From positions 920,001 to 984,000 of the forward strand of contig NZ_CP015207.1 in NCBI RefSeq assembly GCF_002101375.1: a stretch of 64,000 nt of DNA, given 5' to 3'. This stretch comes from Sporosarcina ureae (GTDB taxonomy: Bacteria; Bacillota; Bacilli; Bacillales_A; Planococcaceae). The position numbers and the translations under genes were made by a program. The notes beneath the pieces are model-generated. The model saw nothing but the letters and a program-made list of their open reading frames with translations, did no database searches and was not told the origin of the DNA. Positions 37,089 to 49,109 of the stretch are shown here, piece after piece. Within the stretch, counting starts at the first letter, position 1; each line of letters opens with the position of its first letter.

Positions 37089-37913
37089 TCAACCCCAAAT
37101 CCCCTCATAAATGGAACGTAGTCCAAAGACGAGTAAAATGATGCGTATGACTAAAACTAATGTCTCTGATTTCATTTTGCTATTTAAATAGGCTCCGAGC
37201 ATTCCACCGAAATAGGCTCCCGGCACAACAGGAATCGTATAGAGCCACGGCACATGACCGAGTGAAATATGCGAAATCGAATTGACGATTGCTGATAAAA
37301 ATACCATCAGCATGGATGTCGCGACAGCCACATGTGGCGGGAACAAGAAGAGTAAAATCATTGCCGGCACGATCATCGTACCGCCACCAATTCCGAATAA
37401 CCCCGATGTAAATCCAATGAACAACGCCAATAGGATAGCAAACCAAATTGGGTATCCATAGATATGCGTTTTACCTTGGGGATCAGTAAATTTGATCTTT
37501 TTTCCGTTGTCCACAAACCATCTAATCGGTTTCAAATATTTCCTCGTTAATAACAGTGTAGATAAAACAATGAGCAATATACCAAAATATAAATTAAATG
37601 AAGACAAACTTACGCTTTTATTGACTAGCGCACCGAGTACGATCCCAGGTATACTCGCAGCGAAAAATAAAATGGCACTACGATAATCAATCGTCTTTAC
37701 TTTCATATAGGACAGCGTTGATCCAAGTCCGTTCGCAATCATCATGATGACCGACAAGCCCACTACACTTTGTGGTGTAATATCAGGTATCATTCCTAAA
37801 TTTAATCCGACAAATAATGTGACGGGAACCAAAATTGTTCCGCCACCCAGGCCAGCAATCGAACCGATAATCCCCGATGCTAAACCAATGAAAGCAAGTA
37901 CAACAAACTCCAT
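37089..37913 (-). CDS. yunE: TauE/SafE-family permease YunE
   Basis: 274 aa, about eight transmembrane helices in two repeats, each opening with a glycine-rich motif (GIIGSIAGLGGGTILVPV and GFTSGLFGIGGGTMIVPA). The family exports sulfite or organosulfur anions; the substrate here is unknown. Its ATG overlaps the yunF stop (TAATG) and it is followed closely by yunD, so yunF-yunE-yunD form one unit. Confidence 0.88.
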   Translation of the reverse strand: MEFVVLAFIGLASGIIGSIAGLGGGTILVPVTLFVGLNLGMIPDITPQSVVGLSVIMMIANGLGSTLSYMKVKTIDYRSAILFFAASIPGIVLGALVNKSVSLSSFNLYFGILLIVLSTLLLTRKYLKPIRWFVDNGKKIKFTDPQGKTHIYGYPIWFAILLALFIGFTSGLFGIGGGTMIVPAMILLFLFPPHVAVATSMLMVFLSAIVNSISHISLGHVPWLYTIPVVPGAYFGGMLGAYLNSKMKSETLVLVIRIILLVFGLRSIYEGIWG

Positions 37914-38773
37914 TAGTGATCCTCCTCAAACAAATCCATTTGCTTGGTGAGAGGCTGACCGTATTCTATGTTGAGTAATCCTGCAAATTGTTTGGCGTTT
38001 TTCGCGGCATGCTGGCCTGAGTTATTATTAAAGATGACAAATACTTCTTCTGTCTGTTTCTCAAGATGTTTAACGATTTCACTCATACTCTCTAACTCTT
38101 TTTCATTATAATCATAAAGATAGCGAACTTTACGCCATGCCTTACTATCTCCCATTGTATTGACCCATCCTTTATCATTGCGTCCGTGGAGACGTAACAG
38201 CACTTTCGGATCAGTCGCAACGGGGACTAGAGGCACACTGCCGTCCCCTACTTGTGGCTCATCACAAACGACGTGGATGATGTGCAAGTCTTTTAGAAAG
38301 TCGAGTGTTTTTTCTCGATAAGCTGGAGAATACCACGTTTGATTGCGAAACTCCACAGCAATCGGTAACGGCTGTAATTGTTCATGCACATAGCGAATGC
38401 GATCAACGTTTTCCTTCTTGCAATCAAACCAAGGCGGAAACTGTACCAGTACCATCGCGAGCTTCCCCGCTTCAACAAACGATGTCATCGACAGTTTAAA
38501 CAGCGAGAACATCTCTTCTTCAGAATCATAGGGTAATTTTCCACGCTGATGACCTGTGATGCCTTGATACGCCTTCACGATGAATTGGAAATTAGCAGGC
38601 GTTTCCTCTGTCCATTTATCCATGACTTTCTTTGATTGTATAGCATAAAACGTCGAATCTAGTTCGACGATTGGAAAGTGTTTACTATAGTCTAGTAGTT
38701 TTTTATTTGCGACTGTATTTTCATTATATAGGCTCGGATGGTCTCCCCACCCTGTCAGACCAACATGTATCAT
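37913..38773 (-). CDS. yunF: DUF72 family protein YunF
   Basis: 286 aa TIM-barrel-like DUF72 protein. Family motifs are VGLTGWGDHPSLY at the N-terminus, ELDSTFYAIQSKK, VLVQFPPWF, VEFRNQTWY and VIFNNNSGQHAAKNA. Cytosolic, function unknown. First gene of the yunF-E-D unit. Confidence 0.88.
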   Translation of the reverse strand: MIHVGLTGWGDHPSLYNENTVANKKLLDYSKHFPIVELDSTFYAIQSKKVMDKWTEETPANFQFIVKAYQGITGHQRGKLPYDSEEEMFSLFKLSMTSFVEAGKLAMVLVQFPPWFDCKKENVDRIRYVHEQLQPLPIAVEFRNQTWYSPAYREKTLDFLKDLHIIHVVCDEPQVGDGSVPLVPVATDPKVLLRLHGRNDKGWVNTMGDSKAWRKVRYLYDYNEKELESMSEIVKHLEKQTEEVFVIFNNNSGQHAAKNAKQFAGLLNIEYGQPLTKQMDLFEEDH

Positions 38774-38902
38774 GGAAAGACCTCCTCTTATTATCTTTAG
38801 CTTAGTGTATCATATCTTATGTATTTTTAGAAAAACCGGACTTCTTGACTTGATTTTACTATTCTCTATATTTCCTAGGTTCCGATCAATTGTATTTCCA
38901 AG

Positions 38903-38936
38903 TAAAAAGCGCCTCGAGATAGAATCCTCGAGACGC
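38903..38936 (-). terminator. Terminator after the thiol operon
   Basis: GCGTCTCGAG pairs with CTCGAGGCGC on the minus strand, then TTTTTAC, twelve bases past the rhodanese stop. Confidence 0.85.
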
Positions 38937-38947
38937 CTCTTTACTAT

Positions 38948-39301
38948 TTACCCTTGCCACGCATTCATTCCACCACGTACATTCGTTACATTCAAGAATC
39001 CTGCTTTTTTCAGTTGGCCTGCTGCATTCGAACTACGCATGCCACTTTGACAGATGACAATAACTTCTTGATCTTTCTTCAGCGTTCCCATTTTATTCGA
39101 AAGCACATTCAATGGGATATTCTTAAATTCCTTTATATGGCGTCCTTTATATTCAGACGGTGAACGCACATCGATAAACTGGACGTTCTGTTCTTTTATT
39201 CTAGCTTTTAATTGTTCAGTCGTGATTGAATGCACACCTTTTGCAGGCTTCATTCGCCAAACGACTAAGCCAACGATGAGTGCTATGACGATCCATCCCA
39301 T
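38948..39301 (-). CDS. Membrane-anchored rhodanese, YqhL-like
   Basis: 117 aa from the ATG at 39301 (AAAGGAGGT upstream). One N-terminal transmembrane helix (MGWIVIALIVGLVVW), then a single rhodanese domain with persulfide-forming Cys in VICQSGMRSSNAAGQL and the FIDVRSPSEYKGRHI motif. Likely handles sulfane sulfur on the inner membrane face. Third gene of a glutaredoxin / 50-aa peptide / rhodanese run. Confidence 0.88.
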   Translation of the reverse strand: MGWIVIALIVGLVVWRMKPAKGVHSITTEQLKARIKEQNVQFIDVRSPSEYKGRHIKEFKNIPLNVLSNKMGTLKKDQEVIVICQSGMRSSNAAGQLKKAGFLNVTNVRGGMNAWQG

Positions 39302-39315
39302 AATGCGTACCTCCT

Positions 39316-39468
39316 TTAGTGAGTCCATTCTATGATGACGAGAATCACGCCCATCACCGCAAACGCTATGTTGCCGATACAAAAGCGCGGAAATAATTTC
39401 TTTTCCATTTCTTCTGTTGATTGGATTGTACAGCTTCGTTTAAATAAAATCTGCTGGAATTTATTCAT
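39316..39468 (-). CDS. 50-aa single-span membrane protein in thiol operon
   Basis: 50 aa, start MNKFQQILFKRSCTIQSTEE. One C-terminal hydrophobic segment (IGNIAFAVMGVILVIIEW) and two cysteines (positions 13 and ~33). The ATG overlaps the TGA of the glutaredoxin gene (ATGA), and 14 bases separate its stop from the rhodanese start, where the rhodanese ribosome site lies. No family recognised. The tight coupling is the main evidence that it is translated. Confidence 0.55.
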   Translation of the reverse strand: MNKFQQILFKRSCTIQSTEEMEKKLFPRFCIGNIAFAVMGVILVIIEWTH

Positions 39469-39701
39469 GCATCCAGTGCAGCGTGAATACTTGCTGGATC
39501 AAAGCCGATAATCCACTTTCCATTCAACTGAGTTTGCGGAACGCCCATCTGTCCTGTTAATTCCACGAGACGTTCTCCCGCTGCAGGATGTGTAGAGACA
39601 TTGATCGTCTCATAAGGCACATGGATTTCATCAAGATAATTTGTCATCATCGTACAATAAGGACAAGTAGAGGATACATATACAGTTGCTTTTTCAGACA
39701 T
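39465..39701 (-). CDS. Glutaredoxin-family protein
   Basis: 78 aa from the ATG at 39701 (AAAGGAG upstream). Dithiol active site CPYC in VYVSSTCPYCTMMTNYL, cis-Pro in GVPQTQLNGKWIIGF. Similar to NrdH/glutaredoxin-like proteins; probably a cytosolic thiol oxidoreductase. First gene of the thiol operon. Confidence 0.85.
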   Translation of the reverse strand: MSEKATVYVSSTCPYCTMMTNYLDEIHVPYETINVSTHPAAGERLVELTGQMGVPQTQLNGKWIIGFDPASIHAALDA

Positions 39702-39871
39702 ATGAAAAACTCCTTTCCATTCGTTTATACATGTAGTATATACCCCGCTAGGTATAAAATCAATCAATTGATTCTTAGACGCGAAGGTGTTTGTCTTTAA
39801 AGAAGAGCAGGCTACTTACTTCTTTAACCGAATGCAAACCAAATCTATTCACAAACACTACATATCAATAG

Positions 39872-39910
39872 AAAAAACAAGCATGTCTGAATTAAACCAT
39901 ACTTGTTTTT
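39872..39910. terminator. Terminator after the nitronate monooxygenase gene
   Basis: AACAAGTATG and CATGCTTGTT pair (minus-strand reading), flanked by T-runs on both sides. It also faces the 247-base gap before the glutaredoxin gene, which holds nothing else I can support. Confidence 0.75.
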
Positions 39911-39948
39911 TCATGATTCTATGGACGTTTTAATTTCACGCAATATTC

Positions 39949-40926
39949 TTATCTGCTCGCTGTATTTACTCTATCGCCTACCAACTTATCCTTTGCTTCA
40001 CTATACTCTTTGGCTAATTGTGCAACATAATCTTTTGTCGGTTGTACTTTATCGATTATACCGATTCCTTGACCACAGCCCCAAATATCTTTCCAAGCTT
40101 TTTGGCCCGCTTCCCCGCCAAAATTCATTTTACTAGGATCACTTTCCGGTAAGTTATCTGGATCTAAGCCCGAAGCACGAATGGACGTAGCTAAATAATT
40201 TCCGTGTATACCAGTGAAATAATTACTGTACACAATATCATCCGAAGTTGCGTCTACGATTGCCTGTTTATATTCTTCAACTGCTCTCGCTTCTTCAGTA
40301 GCGATGAATGGCGATCCGATGTATGCAAAGTCTGCCCCCATAGCTTCTGCTGCCAATACGCTTCCGCCAGTCGCTATAGAACCTCCAAGTGCCAGTGGCC
40401 CATCGAACCATTCACGGATTTCTTGAACGAGTGCGAACGGGCTTTTAGGACCCGCATGCCCTCCCGCTCCTGCAGCGACTGCAATTAAACCATCTGCACC
40501 TTTTTCAATTGCTTTCTTTGCGAACATATTATTGATCACGTCATGCAATACAATACCGCCATAACTATGGGCTGCCTCGTAGACGTCTTCTCTTGCACCT
40601 AGAGATGTAATAATGATGGGAACTTTATACTTCACACATAGTTCCATATCTTCCTGCAATCTTTCATTGGACCGGTGAACGATTTGGTTGATCGCAAATG
40701 GCGCAGCTGGTTTAGTAGGATTTTTTGCGTTGTAGTCAGCTAATTCTTCTGTGATCTCGATCAACCACTCTTCGAATTGGGCAACCGGTCTTGCGTTTAG
40801 AGAAGGCATAGAACCGATTACTCCTGCTTTACACTGCTCAATCACCGTCTTAGGATTACTAATAATGAACATCGGGGATGCGATCACCGGAAGACTCATA
40901 CTCTTTTTCAATTCTACTAAATTCAT
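39949..40926 (-). CDS. Nitronate monooxygenase family FMN enzyme
   Basis: 325 aa from the ATG at 40926 (AAAGGAGAG upstream). FMN-binding TIM barrel of the 2-nitropropane dioxygenase/NMO class: LPVIASPMFIISNPK at the N-terminus, GAGGHAGPKSPFALV with the conserved active-site His, and LALGGSIATGGSVLAAEAMG plus ADFAYIGSPF for FMN phosphate. Oxidises alkyl nitronates in characterised members; some relatives act as enoyl-ACP or other reductases. A cre-like site and an 18-bp palindrome lie upstream. Confidence 0.85.
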   Translation of the reverse strand: MNLVELKKSMSLPVIASPMFIISNPKTVIEQCKAGVIGSMPSLNARPVAQFEEWLIEITEELADYNAKNPTKPAAPFAINQIVHRSNERLQEDMELCVKYKVPIIITSLGAREDVYEAAHSYGGIVLHDVINNMFAKKAIEKGADGLIAVAAGAGGHAGPKSPFALVQEIREWFDGPLALGGSIATGGSVLAAEAMGADFAYIGSPFIATEEARAVEEYKQAIVDATSDDIVYSNYFTGIHGNYLATSIRASGLDPDNLPESDPSKMNFGGEAGQKAWKDIWGCGQGIGIIDKVQPTKDYVAQLAKEYSEAKDKLVGDRVNTASR

Positions 40927-40946
40927 CAATAACACTCTCCTTTTAT

Positions 40947-40961
40947 CGTAAGCGCTTTCAA
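40947..40961. promoter_or_regulatory. cre-like site before the nitronate monooxygenase gene
   Basis: The minus strand reads TTGAAAGCGCTTACG, matching the CcpA consensus except for the last base. It lies 21-35 bases upstream of the start codon, a position where CcpA would block transcription. Confidence 0.5.
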
Positions 40962-41026
40962 AATGTGTTCAGTGTATTTCTGTAAAGAACGTACACTGCT
41001 ACTCTTCAAAAATCTTCATTCTTTGA

Positions 41027-41044
41027 TACATGTATATACATGTA
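41027..41044. promoter_or_regulatory. 18-bp palindrome, candidate MarR operator (copy 1)
   Basis: TACATGTATATACATGTA is a perfect palindrome about 100 bases upstream of the nitronate monooxygenase start and just downstream of the marR stop. An identical 18-mer stands before the thioesterase gene on the other side of marR. Confidence 0.7.
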
Positions 41045-41105
41045 TTTTACTTGATTTTTTTGAGTTGTCAATCAATTTATGAATGAAGATTCATTTTTAT
41101 GTGGT

Positions 41106-41570
41106 TCAACTTTTAAATTCATCAATCACTTTCTGTAGTGACTCCAACTTCTTCAGTAAGTCCATATACTCTGATTTGCCGATAGCGCCTTCAATTTGTT
41201 CCTGCACTTGTGTCCAGATAGGAGTAGCCTCATTTAACTTCCCGTAGCCTAATTCTGTTATCGTGACCACTTTAGTTCGCGAGTCCTGTTTCGCTCTCTT
41301 GATCTGCACAAAGCCGGAATCATGTAATATGTTCAAGTTACGCGTAACAGTCGTTTGATCCAACAACATAATCTCGCCTAATTTACTAATCGAAATATCT
41401 GGCGATGTATAAATATTGCCGAGCATATAATATTGAGTGATTTTCAATCCAGTAGGTTTCAATAAATGATTGTACAGTTGCGTTAGTGAACCAGATACCG
41501 TTCGAAGATTTGCACTAGCACACACGTCAATAATATAATTTGCTTGCTCTTGATCCAACTCTTTTGTCAT
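41106..41570 (-). CDS. MarR-family transcriptional regulator
   Basis: 154 aa from the ATG at 41570 (AAAGGGATGG upstream); the ATG three codons earlier overlaps that site. Winged-helix core: ISISKLGEIMLLDQTTVTRN (recognition region) and wing DSRTKVVTITELGYGKL. Dimeric repressors of this family usually bind 16-20 bp palindromes and release on binding a phenolic or oxidised ligand. It sits between two genes that each carry the same palindrome, so it probably controls both. Confidence 0.88.
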   Translation of the reverse strand: MTKELDQEQANYIIDVCASANLRTVSGSLTQLYNHLLKPTGLKITQYYMLGNIYTSPDISISKLGEIMLLDQTTVTRNLNILHDSGFVQIKRAKQDSRTKVVTITELGYGKLNEATPIWTQVQEQIEGAIGKSEYMDLLKKLESLQKVIDEFKS

Positions 41571-41699
41571 GATGTCCATCCCTTTCCTTACAATGAAGAT
41601 CGCAATGTTTCAGCCGTCTTGATAATTTATTCTAGTATATATGTATGTGTATACTTTTAAAAGTTGGATTTCTCTTGACTCTTAGTAGTATGCTTCTAT

Positions 41700-41717
41700 T
41701 ACATGTATATACATGTA
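41700..41717. promoter_or_regulatory. 18-bp palindrome, candidate MarR operator (copy 2)
   Basis: TACATGTATATACATGTA again, base for base, 35 bases upstream of the thioesterase start and in the marR-thioesterase divergent region. A weaker related stretch (GTATATATGTATGTGTATAC) lies at about 41635-41654, nearer marR. Confidence 0.7.
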
Positions 41718-41751
41718 GTAGAAGTATATCATTGAAATGGAGGCAGGGAAA

Positions 41752-42165
41752 ATGATGAAAGAACTTAATTTATTGGATAGTATGGATTTAGAACAAACAT
41801 TGATTGGCGCATTGGGAATTACTTTTAAAGAACTTGATCCTGACAAAGTCGTCTGTGAAATGCCGGTTGGTCCGAAAACCATTCAGCCTATGGGATTGCT
41901 GCATGGAGGTGCTTCAGTAGCTCTCGCAGAAACTGCGGCTAGCATTGCAGCTGCTTTAAACGTAAATCCCGAAACGCATTATCCAGTCGGCCTGGAAATC
42001 AATGCGAATCACATACGAGGTAAAAAAGATGGCATCGTCACCGCTACTGCCGTTCCATTCCATAAAGGACGCACATCAATGGTTTGGGATATCCAAATCA
42101 CGGATGAGGCAGGTAAATTAATTAGTGTTTCGAGATGTACGATTGCTGTTGTTGAGAAAAAGTGA
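41752..42165 (+). CDS. Hotdog-fold thioesterase (PaaI/YuxO-like)
   Basis: 137 aa from the ATG at 41752, eight bases after GGAGG; the upstream ATG at 41737 overlaps that site. Hotdog motif QPMGLLHGGASVALAETAAS with the catalytic acid in the long helix, and NHIRGKKDGIVTATAVPFHK. Cleaves acyl-CoA thioesters; relatives include DHNA-CoA hydrolase YuxO/MenI and phenylacetate-pathway PaaI. MarR-type control and the nitronate monooxygenase partner suggest a detoxification or aromatic-acyl role here. Confidence 0.85.
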   Translation: MMKELNLLDSMDLEQTLIGALGITFKELDPDKVVCEMPVGPKTIQPMGLLHGGASVALAETAASIAAALNVNPETHYPVGLEINANHIRGKKDGIVTATAVPFHKGRTSMVWDIQITDEAGKLISVSRCTIAVVEKK

Positions 42166-42173
42166 GATAAATA

Positions 42174-42224
42174 CAAAAAAACGTGCCGACCATCCGAATT
42201 GAATCGGCATGAAATCGGCACGTT
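42174..42224 (-). terminator. Terminator after the suf operon
   Basis: On the minus strand ACGTGCCGA pairs with TCGGCACGT, with an inner CCGAATT/AATCGG pairing, then TTTTTTTGT. The T-run is on the sufB side, so it serves mainly the suf operon. Confidence 0.8.
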
Positions 42225-42273
42225 GCTTTATTCAACTGTTAGGAATATCGCATAAACGTTGAGTTAACAACCC

Positions 42274-43671
42274 TTACCCAATACTACCTTCCATTTCGAA
42301 CTTGATCAGACGGTTCATCTCTACCGCATATTCCATCGGTAGCTCTTTTGTGAATGGCTCGATGAAGCCCATAACGATCATTTCTGTTGCTTCCAATTCA
42401 GGAATACCGCGGCTCATCAAATAGAAGAGCTGCTCTTCAGAAACTTTCGATACTTTTGCTTCGTGTTCCAATGAAATATTGTTATTCAAGATTTCATTGT
42501 ATGGAATTGTATCTGAAGTAGATAGTTTATCCATGATCAACGTATCACACTCAATGTTGGCACGAGCTCCGTCCGCATTACGTCCGAAGTGGACAATTCC
42601 GCGATACGTTACTTTTCCGCCGTGTTGAGAGATGGATTTTGAAACAATAGTAGAAGACGTGTTAGGTGCCAAGTGCATCATTTTCGCGCCGGCATCCTGG
42701 TGCTGTCCTTTACCTGCTAATGCGATCGATAGCGTCATACCACGTGAGCCTTCACCTTTTAGGATGACTGCTGGGTATTTCATCGTCAATTTAGAACCAA
42801 TGTTGCCATCAATCCATTCCATTGTCGCATTTTCTTCACATACTGCACGCTTCGTTACCAAGTTGTAGACGTTGTTCGCCCAGTTTTGGATCGTTGTGTA
42901 ACGGCAATATGCATCTTTTTTGATGATGATTTCAACAACCGCACTGTGTAGTGAGTTAGTTGTGTAAACAGGTGCTGTACACCCTTCTACGTAGTGAACG
43001 CTTGCGCCTTCGTCTACGATGATCATCGTACGCTCGAACTGTCCCATGTTTTCCGAGTTAATACGGAAATAGGCTTGTAGCGGTGTTTCTACTTTTACGC
43101 CAGGTGGTACATAGATAAATGATCCACCAGACCATACAGCAGAGTTTAACGCTGAGAATTTATTGTCTGAGTTCGGTATTACCGTACCCCAATATTGTTT
43201 GAACAACTCTTCGTTTTCACGAAGTGCAGAATCCGTGTCTTTAAAGACAATTCCTAGATCAGTTAGTTCTTCTTTCATATTGTGGTAAACCACTTCAGAT
43301 TCATACTGTGCAGATACACCTGCCAAGTATTTTTGTTCCGCTTCAGGAATACCTAGTTTATCAAACGTACGCTTGATCTCTTCAGGTACTTCATCCCAAG
43401 AAGTTTCTGCACCTTCAGATGGTTTTACGTAGTACGTGATTTCATCAAACTTCAATGAATTCAAGTCTCCGCCCCATTGTGGCATTGGCTTACTATAGAA
43501 AATCTCAAGAGATTTCAAACGGTAATCCAACATCCATTGTGGTTCTTCCTTCATTGAAGAAATTTCTTCCACTATCTCACGCGTTAATCCACGCTCTGAA
43601 CGGAACACAGAAACGTCTTTGTCATGGAAACCGTATTTGTAATCGCCGATTTCCGGCATTTGTTTTGCCAT
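42274..43671 (-). CDS. sufB: Fe-S assembly scaffold SufB
   Basis: 465 aa. Family blocks [49 protein letters not shown] and a right-handed beta-helix core; C-terminal [20 protein letters not shown]. SufB forms the SufBC2D scaffold on which 4Fe-4S clusters are built. Last gene of the sufC-D-S-U-B operon. Confidence 0.96.
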   Translation of the reverse strand: MAKQMPEIGDYKYGFHDKDVSVFRSERGLTREIVEEISSMKEEPQWMLDYRLKSLEIFYSKPMPQWGGDLNSLKFDEITYYVKPSEGAETSWDEVPEEIKRTFDKLGIPEAEQKYLAGVSAQYESEVVYHNMKEELTDLGIVFKDTDSALRENEELFKQYWGTVIPNSDNKFSALNSAVWSGGSFIYVPPGVKVETPLQAYFRINSENMGQFERTMIIVDEGASVHYVEGCTAPVYTTNSLHSAVVEIIIKKDAYCRYTTIQNWANNVYNLVTKRAVCEENATMEWIDGNIGSKLTMKYPAVILKGEGSRGMTLSIALAGKGQHQDAGAKMMHLAPNTSSTIVSKSISQHGGKVTYRGIVHFGRNADGARANIECDTLIMDKLSTSDTIPYNEILNNNISLEHEAKVSKVSEEQLFYLMSRGIPELEATEMIVMGFIEPFTKELPMEYAVEMNRLIKFEMEGSIG

Positions 43672-43713
43672 TATTATTCCTCCGTTCCATAATTGCTCGT
43701 ACTATGGCCAAGG

Positions 43714-46677
<2,964 letters not shown>

Positions 46678-46695
46678 TTTGAGTCGTCCCCTTTC

Positions 46696-47475
46696 TTATG
46701 CTTCTTGTCCAACAGTTTCGTCTTCGATACCTAGTTCATCTTTGATCCAGTCATAACCTTCAACTTCAAGTTTCTTAGCTAATTCAGAACCACCCGTTTT
46801 CACGATTCTACCTTGCATGATGATATGCACTTTATCCGGCGTGATATAGTCTAACAAACGTTGGTAGTGAGTGATGATCAAGCAACCAAAACCTTCGCCG
46901 CGCATTTGGTTGATTCCGTTAGAAACAATTTTCAATGCGTCGATATCCAGACCTGAGTCAATTTCGTCAAGTACTGCAAACTTCGGTTTCAACATCATAA
47001 GTTGGAGAATTTCATTACGCTTTTTCTCTCCACCTGAGAAACCTTCGTTTAAATAACGAGTTGCCATATCTTCATCCATTTCAAGAACTTCCATCTTGCT
47101 ATCCATTTCACGAATAAATTTCATCAAAGAAATCTCATCGCCTTCTTCACGACGTGCGTTCACTCCAGAACGAAGGAAATCTGCGTTTGTTACGCCAGTG
47201 ATTTCACTTGGATATTGCATAGCTAGGAATAGACCGGCTCTCGCACGCTCATCTACTTCCATCGCCAATACGTCTTCTCCATCAAGAGTAACTGATCCGG
47301 ATGTAACTTCATATTTCGGGTGACCCATGATTGCTGATGCAAGCGTAGATTTCCCCGTACCATTTGGCCCCATGATTGCATGGATCTCATTTGTATTTAT
47401 TGTTAAGGTAACACCTTTTAAGATTTCTTTGTCCTCAATTCGGACATGAAGATCTTTAATTTCCAAAATTGCCAT
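46696..47475 (-). CDS. sufC: Fe-S assembly ATPase SufC
   Basis: 259 aa from the ATG at 47475, eight bases after TGGAGG; the longer frame to 47583 has no ribosome site. ABC-type ATPase: Walker [10 protein letters not shown], signature [10 protein letters not shown], Walker [13 protein letters not shown]. Drives conformational change of the SufBD scaffold. First gene of the operon. Confidence 0.96.
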   Translation of the reverse strand: MAILEIKDLHVRIEDKEILKGVTLTINTNEIHAIMGPNGTGKSTLASAIMGHPKYEVTSGSVTLDGEDVLAMEVDERARAGLFLAMQYPSEITGVTNADFLRSGVNARREEGDEISLMKFIREMDSKMEVLEMDEDMATRYLNEGFSGGEKKRNEILQLMMLKPKFAVLDEIDSGLDIDALKIVSNGINQMRGEGFGCLIITHYQRLLDYITPDKVHIIMQGRIVKTGGSELAKKLEVEGYDWIKDELGIEDETVGQEA

Positions 47476-47539
47476 TCCAATACCTCCAGTATAATCGCGT
47501 TGAATGGTTATTATCCATTCTCTATTTAGTATCATTCTA

Positions 47540-47568
47540 ATCTTAACCCATATTCGAGTGGGTTGCAA
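47540..47568 (-). promoter_or_regulatory. Probable sigma-A promoter of the suf operon with spacer inverted repeat
   Basis: On the minus strand TTGCAA, 17 bases, then TAAGAT, about 65 bases upstream of sufC. The spacer contains AACCCA, 8 bases, TGGGTT, an inverted repeat that could be an operator. Confidence 0.45.
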
Positions 47569-47706
47569 ATCTTTAAGAATCATTACACATATTGACTAAT
47601 TTCATTGCAACCACGCGGATGAGTATATTTTTCACGATATTTATTTTTCATTTGACAACTAGTGAATGAGAATCAATCAGATCTTAGTACATAAGAAGTA
47701 GACAGC

Positions 47707-47734
47707 AAAAAAGCCGGTCAAGTAACCGACTTTT
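47707..47734 (-). terminator. Terminator after the DAACS symporter
   Basis: AAGTCGGTT pairs with ACCGGCTT on the minus strand, then TTTTTTGC, eight bases past the stop. Confidence 0.8.
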
Positions 47735-47742
47735 CTACTACT

Positions 47743-48924
47743 CTATACTTTTTTAGTGAAACGGTCGACGATCATCGCAAGCGCCCCGTCACCTGTAACG
47801 TTTGTTGCTGTTCCGAAACTATCTTGCGCTAAATACAACGCGATCATCAATGCTACCATGCTCTCATTGAAGCCGAGCATGCTCGTAAGGAGCCCGGTTG
47901 CCGCAACGACTGCGCCACCCGGTACACCAGGAGCGGCAATCATCGTAACACCTAGCATAAAGATGAATTGTAAATACGAACCAAAACTTACATCAAACCC
48001 GTTCATCAGCATAACCCCGATAGAACAGGAAACAATCGTAATCGTACTACCCGATAAATGGATCGTCGCGAACAACGGCACCGCGAAATCCGTTACACGT
48101 TCTGAAGCACCCGTCTTTTTCGCTTGACGCAACGTAACCGGAATCGTTGCAGCAGAAGATTGTGTTCCGATAGCCGTCAAATACGCAGGTAGCATCGTTT
48201 TCATTAACACGAACGGATTCCGTTTGTTCAATGCACCCGCCACTGTGTACTGGAATGTTAGCATGGTTAAATGAAGAATGATGATCATGATGAAAACAAA
48301 TACAAAGACTGAAAGCACATTCGCTACTTCACCTGTATATGTCATATTCAGGAAAATCCCAAAAATATGGAAAGGTAGTAATGGAATAATGACGACAGAA
48401 ATGACTTTGTTGATAATTAAATTAAATTCATCGAAGAACGACATCATCGTCTTCCCTTTAATCGCTGCCATTCCAATGCCAAGCACAAATGCCAATAGCA
48501 AAGCGGTCATGATCCCCATCATTGGGTCCATTTCCATTTCGAAGAACGCTACTCCAGCTTCACGCGCGCCTTCTGCAATGTCCGTCTTCGTCGTGGGTTG
48601 AATGAAGTTCGGCAAAATATTCGTTGCTGCGAAATACGCAAGCAATCCCGCGATCACCGTAGATCCATACGCAAATGCAGCAGACATTCCTAGCAATTTC
48701 CCGGAACCTGCTCCAAGCTTTGCAATACTTGGTGCGATAAACGCAATGATAATCAGTGGAACGATAAAGTTCAAGAATCCACCGAATAACATATTAAATG
48801 TAGCTGCTAAGCGAACGAACCAATGCGCAAATCCTTCATGGATCATCGGCAATACTAAACCAAGTCCGATCGCCAGCCCAATGGCGATTAGAATTCGCCA
48901 AATGAGCCCTAATTTAAACTTCAC
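47743..48924 (-). CDS. Dicarboxylate/amino-acid:cation symporter (DAACS)
   Basis: 393 aa from a GTG start (GAGGAGGAC upstream). Eight-helix glutamate-transporter-like fold: serine-rich re-entrant loop GTQSSAATIPVTLRQAKK, HLSGSTITIVSCSIGVML, second loop APGVPGGAVVAATGLL, and GTATNVTGDGALAMIVDR. Na+- or H+-coupled uptake of dicarboxylates or amino acids; the substrate cannot be read from sequence. Confidence 0.88.
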   Translation of the reverse strand: MKFKLGLIWRILIAIGLAIGLGLVLPMIHEGFAHWFVRLAATFNMLFGGFLNFIVPLIIIAFIAPSIAKLGAGSGKLLGMSAAFAYGSTVIAGLLAYFAATNILPNFIQPTTKTDIAEGAREAGVAFFEMEMDPMMGIMTALLLAFVLGIGMAAIKGKTMMSFFDEFNLIINKVISVVIIPLLPFHIFGIFLNMTYTGEVANVLSVFVFVFIMIIILHLTMLTFQYTVAGALNKRNPFVLMKTMLPAYLTAIGTQSSAATIPVTLRQAKKTGASERVTDFAVPLFATIHLSGSTITIVSCSIGVMLMNGFDVSFGSYLQFIFMLGVTMIAAPGVPGGAVVAATGLLTSMLGFNESMVALMIALYLAQDSFGTATNVTGDGALAMIVDRFTKKV

Positions 48925-49109
48925 AATACGTCCTCCTCAAATACACATATGTATTACTCAAACAAAATCAACTTTATCACAAGTCGATAGAATAAAGAAG
49001 ATTTTGTTTGAATTTATTTGATGTTTTTCTAGTCAGTTGTGAGGAAGTGGATCTAGTGGAGTTGTTTGGAAGTTGGATGGTCTGCGGTAGTGGGGAATGT
49101 TACTACTTG

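Noticed and set aside
38772-39050. 92-codon plus-strand frame over the thiol-operon terminator
   Set aside because: Covers the hairpin and the antisense of the rhodanese end; no ribosome site or family features.
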